A DNA stretch of 12,323 nucleotides from Candidatus Arcticimaribacter sp. GTDB lineage: Bacteria > Bacteroidota > Bacteroidia > Flavobacteriales > Flavobacteriaceae. The position numbers and the translations under genes were made by a program. The notes under the pieces are model-generated. The model worked only from the letters and a program-made list of their open reading frames with translations. It made no database searches and had not been told where the DNA came from. The stretch lies in assembly GCA_011526275.1 (NCBI GenBank), contig WTJP01000101.1, forward strand, positions 1 to 12,323, given 5' to 3'. This document shows, in pieces, positions 5,549 through 12,323 of this stretch; position 1 is the first letter of the stretch, and every line of letters begins with the position of its first letter.

Positions 5549-8500
5549 ATGTTACCAGAAAAACAAGGGCTGTATTCGCCTGATTTTGAGCATGATAATT
5601 GTGGGGCAGGATTTATTTGTAGCCTAGAAGGAAAGAAAACCAATGACATCATTGGGAAGGCGTTAGACATCTTAGTCAAGCTGGAACACCGTGGGGCAGT
5701 TAGCGCCGATGGAAAAACAGGGGATGGAGCCGGAATTCTCATTGAGATCCCTCACGATTTCTTGAAGAAAAACGTGGATTTCGAATTGCCAGCCTTGCAC
5801 CAGTATGCTGTGGGAATGACCTTCCTACCGCAAAAGGACAACCAACGCGAATACTGTGTTCATGTTTTCGAAAACGAAATAAAAAAACAAGGCCTAGCCG
5901 TTTTAGGTTGGCGTAAAGTTCCCGTTAATAAAAGTGTTGTTGGACGCATCGCAGCGCAAACCGAGCCTTATATTGCACAAGTATTTGTTGGAAAAGGAGA
6001 AAATGAAATCTCTGACCACGAGTTCAATGTAAAACTTTTTGTTGCGCGTAAAAAAGCAGAACACACCATTTATGAATCGAAATTATCGGAGGCAAAATAT
6101 TTTTACTTCCCTTCGCTTTCTACGCATACATTAATCTATAAAGGTTTATTGGTACCAGAAGACATTGAGCCTTACTACACTGATTTATCAGACCCACTAG
6201 TGGTAACACGTCTGGCTTTGGTACACCAACGTTTCTCGACCAACACTTTCCCTACTTGGGACTTGGCACAGCCTTTCCGTTATATGTGTCACAATGGAGA
6301 GATCAACACCTTTAGAGGAAACTACAGCCGCATGCAGGCGAGAGAAGAGCTTTTCAAAAGCGAACTCATTGGTGACGACATAAAAGAAATCCTCCCGGTA
6401 ATCCTTAAAGGAAAATCAGATTCCTCTTCAATGGACATGGCCGTTGAACTACTTTTAGCAACTGGTCGTTCTTTACCTGAGGTTATGATGATGATGGTAC
6501 CGGAAGCTTGGGAGAAACACAAATCTATGGACCCCGCCAAAAAGGCATTCTATCAATACAACGCCTGTATCATGGAACCTTGGGATGGTCCTGCCTCTAT
6601 TCCTTTTACCGACGGTAAATACATTGGTGCCCTTCTAGATCGTAATGGACTTCGTCCTTCACGTTACACCGTAACCAAAGACGGTTATGTGGTGATGTCA
6701 TCGGAAGCAGGAGTACTCGATATCGACCCCGCTAACGTGGTCAAACACGGTCGTTTGGAGCCTGGTCGTATGTTCTTGGTGAACATGGACGAAGGTCGTA
6801 TTGTAGAAGACGAAGAAATCAAGCAGCAAGTTGTGAGCGAGCGTCCTTACCAAGAATGGTTAGACGAAAACTTACTCCCACTTGCTAAAGTCCCTTACAC
6901 CGGGAATCACTTAGAAGTAGAATCAGAAAATTACGACACACGCCTTCGTGTGTTTGGTTATACACAAGAAGACTTTAAGACCATCATCCTCCCCATGAGT
7001 TTACAAGGGAAGGAAGCGATTGGTTCTATGGGAACAGATACGCCTTTGGCCGTTTTATCTGACCGCCCTCAATTGTTGTACAACTACTTTAAACAACTTT
7101 TCGCCCAGGTAACTAATCCACCTTTGGACGGAATTCGCGAAGAGATTGTAACCGATACTTCTTTGAGCATTGGGAACGATGTAAATATTTTCGACATCAG
7201 CCCAGCACATGCCAAGAAATTAAGCATCCAAAACCCTGTTATTTCCAATGAGGATTTAGACAAGATCAAGCACATTGATCACCCAGACTTCAAGGCAGTG
7301 GCCATCCCTGCACTTTATGAAGTACACAAGGGGGTAAATGGTTTAGAAGATGCCCTAGACCAAATGGTAAAAAGCATCGAACGCGAGGTAGATAAAGGAG
7401 CGAATATCGTTATCCTATCCGACCGCGGGGTGTCTAACTACTTTGCACCTATCCCAATGTTACTGGCCTGTGCACACACCCACAATGCCTTAAAACGTTT
7501 AAAGAAACGTTCCAATTTTGGTATCGTGATCGAGTCGGCAGAGCCGCGTGAACCACACCATTTCTCTTGTTTATTTGGTTATGGTGCAAGTGCCATTAAC
7601 CCCTACATGGTCAACGAAATCATTGAAAAACAAGTGGAAGAAGGCAACATCCAAGGGATTGATGCTGAAACCGCTATTGACAACTTCAACAAAGCTATCG
7701 CAAAAGGAATTGTCAAGGTAATGAACAAGATTGGTATCTCTACCCTCCACTCCTACCGTGGAGCACAAATCTTTGAAGCTTTAGGATTGAGCGAAAAGTT
7801 TGTCGATCAATTCTTTTGTGACACCGCAACTCGAATCGAAGGAGCAGGTCTATATGAATTAGAACGCGAAATCGCGCGTAGATACAGCAAAGCATTCAGC
7901 AAAGAAGGTTTAGCCGGTCTTGATCTAGAAATTGGTGGAGAATACCGCTGGCGTCGCGACGGGGAAGCCCACATGCTTAACCCAACAACCATTGCTAAAC
8001 TGCAACAAGCTGTGAAGCAAAACAAATGGGAAAGCTATGAGGTGTATTCCAAGATGATCAACGAACAGTCGGAAAAACTCATGACGATTCGTGGACTCTT
8101 TGAATTTTCAAGCTTTGACCCTATTCCATTAGAGGAAGTGGAACCATGGACAGAAATCGTAAAACGTTTCAAAACAGGTGCCATGTCCTTGGGATCTATT
8201 TCTGCTGAAGCCCACGAAAACTTGGCCATTGCCATGAACCGTATCGGCGGGAAAAGTAACTCTGGAGAAGGTGGAGAAGATCCACAGCGTTTCCAACCCG
8301 ACAACAACGGTAACTGGCGTAATTCAGCCATCAAACAAGTGGCTTCTGGACGCTTTGGGGTATCGAGTCACTACCTCTCTTCAGCCAAAGAAATTCAAAT
8401 TAAAATGGCCCAAGGAGCCAAGCCAGGGGAAGGTGGACAACTACCTGGACCTAAGGTGAATCCTTATATTGCATCGGTGAGAAACTCTACACCTTATGTA

Positions 8501-10057
8501 GGATTAATTTCTCCACCACCACACCACGACATCTACTCTATCGAGGATTTAGCGCAGTTAATTTATGACTTAAAGAACGCAAACCGCGAGGCACGAGTGA
8601 ACGTAAAACTTGTTTCTGAAGTAGGTGTAGGAACCATCGCCGCTGGGGTGGCCAAAGCCAAAGCCGATGTTATCCTTATCTCTGGTTTTGATGGTGGAAC
8701 AGGAGCTTCACCTTTAACCTCCTTAAAACACGCTGGATTACCATGGGAACTGGGTATCGCTGAGGCACAACAAACCTTAGTAATGAATGACCTGCGTAAC
8801 CGTATTGTCCTCGAATGTGATGGACAAATGAAAACCGGACGTGATGTAGCCATCGCTTGTTTACTTGGAGCAGAAGAATTTGGTTTCTCTACTGCACCTT
8901 TGGTTGCTTCGGGTTGTATCATGATGCGTGCTTGTCACCTCAACACCTGCCCGGTGGGAATTGCCACGCAAGACCCAGAGTTGCGCAAGAACTTCAAAGG
9001 GAAACCAGAACACGTTATTAACTTCATGTACTTTGTGGCTGAAGAATTACGTAAAATCATGGCTGATCTAGGCTTTAGAACAGTAGATGAGATGGTAGGA
9101 CAGTCACAGAAAATCAATATGAAGAAAGCCGTCGATCACTTCAAAGCGCAAGGCATCGACCTTTCTAAAATCTTGTACAAACCAGAGGTTGGACCTAAGG
9201 TGAAACTACACAACACCGAAAAGCAAGACCACGGTTTAGACAAAGTACTTGACTTTGACATTATCAGTGCTGCACACCCTGCTATTTATCGCAAAGAAGA
9301 ACAGCACTTAGAATTCAATATCCGCAATACCGACCGAACTGTGGGTGCCATCCTTTCAAACGAGATTTCAAAAATCCACGGAGCTGATGGTTTACCAAAA
9401 CACACCTTGAGTTTAAAATTCACAGGAACTGCAGGACAAAGTTTTGGTGCTTTTGGCGCCAAAGGACTCTACATGAAAGTCGATGGTACGTGTAACGATT
9501 ACTTCGGAAAAGGCCTTTCAGGGGGTACTCTAGTTGCGAAAGTTCCCGAAACGGCTACCTTTAAAGCCGACGAAAACATCATTGTTGGGAACGTTGCCCT
9601 TTATGGTGCGGTTACTGGAGAAGCATATATCAACGGAATCGCTGGAGAGCGTTTCTGTGTACGTAACTCTGGAGCTACCGCTGTAGTAGAAGGAATTGGA
9701 GATCATGGTTGTGAATACATGACCGGAGGAATTGCCGTAATCTTAGGGGAAACAGGACGAAACTTCGCTGCTGGAATGAGTGGTGGAATCGCCTACCTCT
9801 ATAGCCCTGACGGCACATTCGACGAAAAGAAATTCAACCTTGAAATGGTAGAATTGGAAGACTTGACCGATCAAGATCGCGAAACTGTTCACGGTTTATT
9901 GGTCAACCATAAAGACTATACGTCTAGTAGCAAGGCCGCTGAAATTTTAAAAGACTGGCCCGATAGTTCAAAGAACTTTATCAAGGTCATGCCAACAGAT
10001 TACAAAAAAGCATTGGCCCTTTTAGCTGCTGAAAAAGAACAAGAACAAAACGCTTAA
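5549..10057 (+). CDS. gltB: Glutamate synthase (NADPH) large subunit
   Basis: GltB takes the amide nitrogen from glutamine and transfers it, as channelled ammonia, to 2-oxoglutarate. With reducing power from GltD this yields two glutamates. The 1502 residues are full length for bacterial GltB. Residues 1-17 are a propeptide ending in HDN, cleaved to expose the catalytic nucleophile Cys18 (CGAGFI). The class II amidotransferase domain covers about 18-430, with HQRFSTNT (226-233) and HNGEIN (248-253). A central domain follows (about 470-770), then the FMN-binding synthase domain (about 830-1210) with SGEGGED (905-911) and the 3Fe-4S cysteines Cys1123, Cys1129 and Cys1134 in a C-x5-C-x4-C pattern. 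The C-terminal GXGXG beta-helix domain includes GTAGQSFGAFG (1293-1303). No key residue is missing. gltD starts four bases after the stop, so the two are one operon and probably translationally coupled. The gene runs divergently from anmK. Confidence 0.98.
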   Translation: MLPEKQGLYSPDFEHDNCGAGFICSLEGKKTNDIIGKALDILVKLEHRGAVSADGKTGDGAGILIEIPHDFLKKNVDFELPALHQYAVGMTFLPQKDNQREYCVHVFENEIKKQGLAVLGWRKVPVNKSVVGRIAAQTEPYIAQVFVGKGENEISDHEFNVKLFVARKKAEHTIYESKLSEAKYFYFPSLSTHTLIYKGLLVPEDIEPYYTDLSDPLVVTRLALVHQRFSTNTFPTWDLAQPFRYMCHNGEINTFRGNYSRMQAREELFKSELIGDDIKEILPVILKGKSDSSSMDMAVELLLATGRSLPEVMMMMVPEAWEKHKSMDPAKKAFYQYNACIMEPWDGPASIPFTDGKYIGALLDRNGLRPSRYTVTKDGYVVMSSEAGVLDIDPANVVKHGRLEPGRMFLVNMDEGRIVEDEEIKQQVVSERPYQEWLDENLLPLAKVPYTGNHLEVESENYDTRLRVFGYTQEDFKTIILPMSLQGKEAIGSMGTDTPLAVLSDRPQLLYNYFKQLFAQVTNPPLDGIREEIVTDTSLSIGNDVNIFDISPAHAKKLSIQNPVISNEDLDKIKHIDHPDFKAVAIPALYEVHKGVNGLEDALDQMVKSIEREVDKGANIVILSDRGVSNYFAPIPMLLACAHTHNALKRLKKRSNFGIVIESAEPREPHHFSCLFGYGASAINPYMVNEIIEKQVEEGNIQGIDAETAIDNFNKAIAKGIVKVMNKIGISTLHSYRGAQIFEALGLSEKFVDQFFCDTATRIEGAGLYELEREIARRYSKAFSKEGLAGLDLEIGGEYRWRRDGEAHMLNPTTIAKLQQAVKQNKWESYEVYSKMINEQSEKLMTIRGLFEFSSFDPIPLEEVEPWTEIVKRFKTGAMSLGSISAEAHENLAIAMNRIGGKSNSGEGGEDPQRFQPDNNGNWRNSAIKQVASGRFGVSSHYLSSAKEIQIKMAQGAKPGEGGQLPGPKVNPYIASVRNSTPYVGLISPPPHHDIYSIEDLAQLIYDLKNANREARVNVKLVSEVGVGTIAAGVAKAKADVILISGFDGGTGASPLTSLKHAGLPWELGIAEAQQTLVMNDLRNRIVLECDGQMKTGRDVAIACLLGAEEFGFSTAPLVASGCIMMRACHLNTCPVGIATQDPELRKNFKGKPEHVINFMYFVAEELRKIMADLGFRTVDEMVGQSQKINMKKAVDHFKAQGIDLSKILYKPEVGPKVKLHNTEKQDHGLDKVLDFDIISAAHPAIYRKEEQHLEFNIRNTDRTVGAILSNEISKIHGADGLPKHTLSLKFTGTAGQSFGAFGAKGLYMKVDGTCNDYFGKGLSGGTLVAKVPETATFKADENIIVGNVALYGAVTGEAYINGIAGERFCVRNSGATAVVEGIGDHGCEYMTGGIAVILGETGRNFAAGMSGGIAYLYSPDGTFDEKKFNLEMVELEDLTDQDRETVHGLLVNHKDYTSSSKAAEILKDWPDSSKNFIKVMPTDYKKALALLAAEKEQEQNA

Positions 10058-10061
10058 TGCC

Positions 10062-11528
10062 ATGGGAAAATTAAGAGGATTCATGGAGTATGATCGCATT
10101 AATGAAGAAGCGATTGACCCAAAAAAACGTATCGAAAATTACAAGGAGTTTACTGTAGCTCCAAAAACCGAGAAACTGCAAGAGCAAGGTGGACGTTGTA
10201 TGGACTGTGGTGTACCATTTTGTCACAGTGGCTGTCCACTAGGAAACCTTATTCCAGACTTTAACGATGCGGTTTACAAAAACGATTGGCAAAAAGCTTT
10301 GACCATTCTTCATTCGACCAATAACTTCCCCGAGTTTACTGGGCGCTTGTGCCCAGCTCCTTGTGAGGAAGCCTGTGTATTGGGGATTGTCAACCCACCT
10401 GTATCCATCGAGCTTATCGAAAAGTACATCGTGGAACGCGGATATGCAGAAGGCTGGATCAAAGCCCAACCTCCTGTACAACGCACCGGAAAAACTGTTG
10501 CCATTGTAGGATCTGGACCAGCGGGTCTTGCTGCTGCACAACAGCTCAATCGCGCAGGACATAAAGTAACCGTATTTGAACGCGACAATAAAATTGGAGG
10601 CCTTTTACGCTATGGTATCCCCGATTTTAAAATGGAAAAAAATGTCATTGATCGTCGTTTAGCCATTTTAGAAGAAGAAGGCATTGAGTTTGTCGTGAAT
10701 ACTGAAATCGGAAAAGACATTCAAGCCACTCAACTCGAAGAGGACTTCGATGCTGTAGTACTTTGTATGGGCGCGACAGTACGTCGTGAACTTCCTATCC
10801 CAGGCGCAGACCTTAAAGGGGTAGTGCAAGCTATGGATTTCCTTCCTCACAACAACAAAGCAGTGGATGGACAACACGAAAGAGAAGCTAAGTTCTTAGC
10901 TACCGATAAAAATGTTGTCGTTATTGGTGGAGGAGATACCGGTTCTGACTGTATTGGAACTTCAAATCGCCACGGTGCTAAAAGCGTGACCAACTTCGAA
11001 ATCATGCCTAAGCCAGCCGATGGCCGTACCGATGAAAACCCTTGGCCTTACTGGCCCTTTAAGCTTAAAACTTCATCTTCTCATGAAGAGGGAAGTCACC
11101 GTGAGTGGTCTATACTAACCAAGGAGTTCATTGGCGATGGGAATGGGAACCTCAAAGGACTAAAAACAGTGGAAGTTGAATGGAAGAAGATTCCAGGAGA
11201 ACGTCCACAATTGATCGAAATTGAAGGGAGTGAAAAAGAATGGCCTTGCGAATTGGCCCTACTCGCCCTTGGATTTACAGGACCAGAAAAAACAGTTCCT
11301 GAGCAATTTGGGTTAACCTATGATGCTCGCGGAAACATTAAAGGTGAAAACCGCTACCAAACCGCAAAGCAAAATATTTTTGCCGCAGGTGATGTACGCC
11401 GTGGTCAATCGCTAATCGTTTGGGCTATTTCTGAAGGACGTGAAGCCGCTCACCAAGTTGATACCTACTTGATGGGACACTCTACGCTACCCCAAAAGAA
11501 TACTGCGGGAGATTTAGCAACGGTATAA
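10062..11528 (+). CDS. gltD: Glutamate synthase (NADPH) small subunit
   Basis: GltD oxidises NADPH on FAD and passes electrons through iron-sulfur centres to the FMN of GltB. The 488 residues are normal for the family. The N-terminal ferredoxin-like domain has two cysteine groups, Cys46, Cys49, Cys54, Cys58 and then Cys97, Cys101, Cys105, which serve the 4Fe-4S clusters. The FAD Rossmann motif GSGPAG is at 150-155, followed by IGGLLRYGIPDFKM, and the NADPH Rossmann motif GGGDTG is at 289-294. The C-terminal FAADGDVRRGQSL-type motif (visible as IFAAGDVRRGQSLIVWAI) completes the FAD site. The start is four bases after the gltB stop. An ATG overlapping that stop is in another frame and ends within a few codons, so 10062 is right. 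Related flavoproteins (dihydropyrimidine dehydrogenase PreT, NfnB-like subunits) share this architecture, but adjacency to gltB settles the identity. A strong terminator follows. Confidence 0.97.
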   Translation: MGKLRGFMEYDRINEEAIDPKKRIENYKEFTVAPKTEKLQEQGGRCMDCGVPFCHSGCPLGNLIPDFNDAVYKNDWQKALTILHSTNNFPEFTGRLCPAPCEEACVLGIVNPPVSIELIEKYIVERGYAEGWIKAQPPVQRTGKTVAIVGSGPAGLAAAQQLNRAGHKVTVFERDNKIGGLLRYGIPDFKMEKNVIDRRLAILEEEGIEFVVNTEIGKDIQATQLEEDFDAVVLCMGATVRRELPIPGADLKGVVQAMDFLPHNNKAVDGQHEREAKFLATDKNVVVIGGGDTGSDCIGTSNRHGAKSVTNFEIMPKPADGRTDENPWPYWPFKLKTSSSHEEGSHREWSILTKEFIGDGNGNLKGLKTVEVEWKKIPGERPQLIEIEGSEKEWPCELALLALGFTGPEKTVPEQFGLTYDARGNIKGENRYQTAKQNIFAAGDVRRGQSLIVWAISEGREAAHQVDTYLMGHSTLPQKNTAGDLATV

Positions 11529-11548
11529 TCAAAGCTATAAGAAAAAAG

Positions 11549-11577
11549 AAAACCTCGTCATTCGGCGAGGTTTTTTT
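11549..11577. terminator. Bidirectional intrinsic terminator between gltD and the convergent gene
   Basis: AAAACCTCG (11549-11557) pairs perfectly with CGAGGTTTT (11566-11574) around an eight-base loop that can close by two more pairs (one T-G) to a four-base ATTC loop. Seven T's (11571-11577) follow on the plus strand. Read on the minus strand, the hairpin is followed by TTTTCTTTTTTC. It lies 20 bp after the gltD stop and 23 bp after the stop of the minus-strand gene, so it can end both transcripts. Confidence 0.9.
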
Positions 11578-11600
11578 ATGCTTAAATAGTAATGATCGAT

Positions 11601-12209
11601 TTACTCCTCAGGATTTAACGCCCGATCGATCAAATCGGCGACATTGACACGCGCACCTTTAGGAATCGTGTCGGTTACAGTGAGCAACAACAAATCTTTA
11701 CCCGCCACATTGAGGAGTATTTTTTGACCTATAGGCAAATCAACTCCGCTTTTAGAAAAAGGCGAAAGATTAGGGTTCATAATTCCCGGGATTTTTAACG
11801 GAATACTTTGTGCGGTGCTGTTGACCAAATAGAACCCACGTTGAGGCGTTGCTGGGCCTGCTTTTCTTTTTACCGGTTTTCCTTTGTACACGACATACTC
11901 CACTTTAAGCGGAGCCAGAAAACGGTTTTCTAATTGTAAATACATCTCTGCCGGAACATTCAATGTAGCATTAGCGCCTTTGGAAAGACCAAAGCCTTTA
12001 CGCAAAGAGTCGGTGTCGTGCTCGCGAGCAGAAACGCCCACATCAAATTTGGCTTTGTTCCACAGTTTAACGACAAAGCCTTTGTAGTAAGGATAGTCAA
12101 TTTGCACCACTTGCTTGGGTGGGATCACCACCGTAGAGCGTTCCAAATTTTGCTTTTGAGCAATTAATGAAGTGGAGCAAAAGACGAGAAGTAAACACAA
12201 ATGTTTCAT
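11601..12209 (-). CDS. Secreted protein of unknown function with an apparent internal duplication
   Basis: I do not recognise this 202-residue protein. It starts with a good signal peptide (MKHLCLLLVFCSTSLIAQ, likely cleaved near residue 17). Cys11 does not sit in a lipobox, so a periplasmic or exported soluble protein is expected rather than a lipoprotein. The rest is rich in beta-forming residues and has no cysteine. Two halves resemble each other: KGF at 43-45 and RGF at 124-126 open each unit, and GFGLSKGANATLNV (72-85) lines up with GVDLPIGQKILLNV (155-168), sharing G, L, G and LNV. The units are separated by a basic linker (about 109-123). The start is the only ATG near the signal peptide, and the gene ends in PEE. 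It is convergent with gltD and divergent from the right-edge flavoprotein gene by 32 bp. No catalytic motif is visible. A structural or binding role is a guess. Confidence 0.8.
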   Translation of the reverse strand: MKHLCLLLVFCSTSLIAQKQNLERSTVVIPPKQVVQIDYPYYKGFVVKLWNKAKFDVGVSAREHDTDSLRKGFGLSKGANATLNVPAEMYLQLENRFLAPLKVEYVVYKGKPVKRKAGPATPQRGFYLVNSTAQSIPLKIPGIMNPNLSPFSKSGVDLPIGQKILLNVAGKDLLLLTVTDTIPKGARVNVADLIDRALNPEE

Positions 12210-12227
12210 GTACTAAAAATACAACCC

Positions 12228-12235
12228 TATCTTTG
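12228..12235 (+). promoter_or_regulatory. Candidate -7 promoter box of the right-edge flavoprotein gene
   Basis: TATCTTTG exactly fits TAnnTTTG and ends only six bases before the ATG at 12242, so the predicted transcript would start at or within a base or two of the start codon. No clear -33 TTTG is seen; that region overlaps the first codons of the divergent gene. Confidence 0.4.
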
Positions 12236-12241
12236 AAAGCC

Positions 12242-12323
12242 ATGGGAAAAAGAAAAAAAGTAGGTGTCATTGGCGGTGGCGCAGCAGGTTTCTTCGCTGC
12301 TATTTCCGCCAAACAACACCATC
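12242..12323 (+). CDS. HI0933/BaiN-type FAD-dependent oxidoreductase, N-terminus only (cut by window edge)
   Basis: Only 27 residues are present, starting MGKRKKVGVIGGGAAGFFAA. The GVIGGGAAG stretch (8-16) is the dinucleotide-binding GxGxxG turn that holds the FAD ADP moiety, and the following FFAAISA is characteristic of the HI0933/BaiN (aminoacetone-oxidase-like) flavoprotein family in Bacteroidota. Substrates of most members are unknown. The ATG is the first in-frame one after a candidate -7 box, and the basic MGKRKK lead-in is normal. The gene is divergent from the secreted protein of unknown function. A different FAD- or NAD-binding family remains possible because the body of the protein is missing. 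Confidence 0.75.
   Translation, partial: MGKRKKVGVIGGGAAGFFAAISAKQHH

Noticed and set aside
8563..8922. A 119-codon minus-strand frame inside gltB (and another at 8035-8334)
   Set aside because: Both lie antisense to the FMN domain of gltB, which has continuous conserved motifs in the plus frame. They are compositional shadows with no domain signal.
10057..10074. An ATG overlapping the gltB stop as the gltD start
   Set aside because: That frame reaches a stop after a few codons; the ATG at 10062 opens the full gltD frame.
10239..10588. Two minus-strand frames inside the start of gltD
   Set aside because: gltD has all its cluster cysteines and its FAD motif in the plus frame here, and the antisense frames have no promoter, start context or family signal.
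1..12323. Mobile element, CRISPR array, toxin-antitoxin, defence or prophage content
   Set aside because: No transposase, integrase, regular direct repeats, tRNA junction or small toxin-like gene pair is seen, and nearly all sequence is taken up by conserved housekeeping genes.

Overview
The window looks like an ordinary chromosomal segment from a Bacteroidota bacterium, most likely in the Flavobacteriales. The reasons are the protein styles (a short flavobacterial-type TonB beginning MKFLNTPHKRKS, an NhaD antiporter, and an HI0933-type flavoprotein beginning with a GGGAAGFFAAI motif), moderate GC content by eye, and several promoter-like boxes that fit the Bacteroidota -7 consensus TAnnTTTG (TAATTTTG twice, TATCTTTG once). 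Family or genus cannot be fixed from this sequence alone. No mobile element, CRISPR array, tRNA, rRNA or phage gene is visible.

Layout. The left block (1-5352) is entirely on the minus strand. In order of transcription it reads anmK (peptidoglycan recycling kinase), nhaD (Na+/H+ antiporter), exbB, exbD, tonB (the inner-membrane engine that energises outer-membrane receptors) and folC (folate synthesis and polyglutamylation, cut by the left edge). exbB-exbD-tonB-folC is a very compact unit: junctions are 0, 1 and 0 nt, and two of them are an in-frame stop directly followed by the next start. A 196-bp AT-rich divergent spacer (5353-5548) separates anmK from the plus-strand pair gltB-gltD (5549-11528), the large and small subunits of NADPH glutamate synthase, spaced 4 nt apart. 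A strong hairpin with T-tracts on both strands (11549-11577) ends gltD and probably also the convergent minus-strand gene at 11601-12209. That gene encodes a secreted protein of unknown function that appears to contain two copies of one beta-rich unit. Only 32 bp further on, a plus-strand FAD-dependent oxidoreductase of the HI0933/BaiN type begins and runs off the right edge.

How the genes work together. GltBD makes glutamate, which is the central amino donor and also the substrate FolC adds to folates. ExbB, ExbD and TonB use the proton gradient, and NhaD exchanges Na+ against H+, so the left block is concerned with membrane energetics as well as cell-wall recycling and folate metabolism. 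These links are inference from function and position.

I see no new multi-gene defence or mobile system here. The points most worth a second look are the zero-gap junctions of the TonB operon, the duplicated secreted protein of unknown function, an inverted repeat over the likely gltB promoter, and a possibly leaderless start for the right-edge flavoprotein gene.
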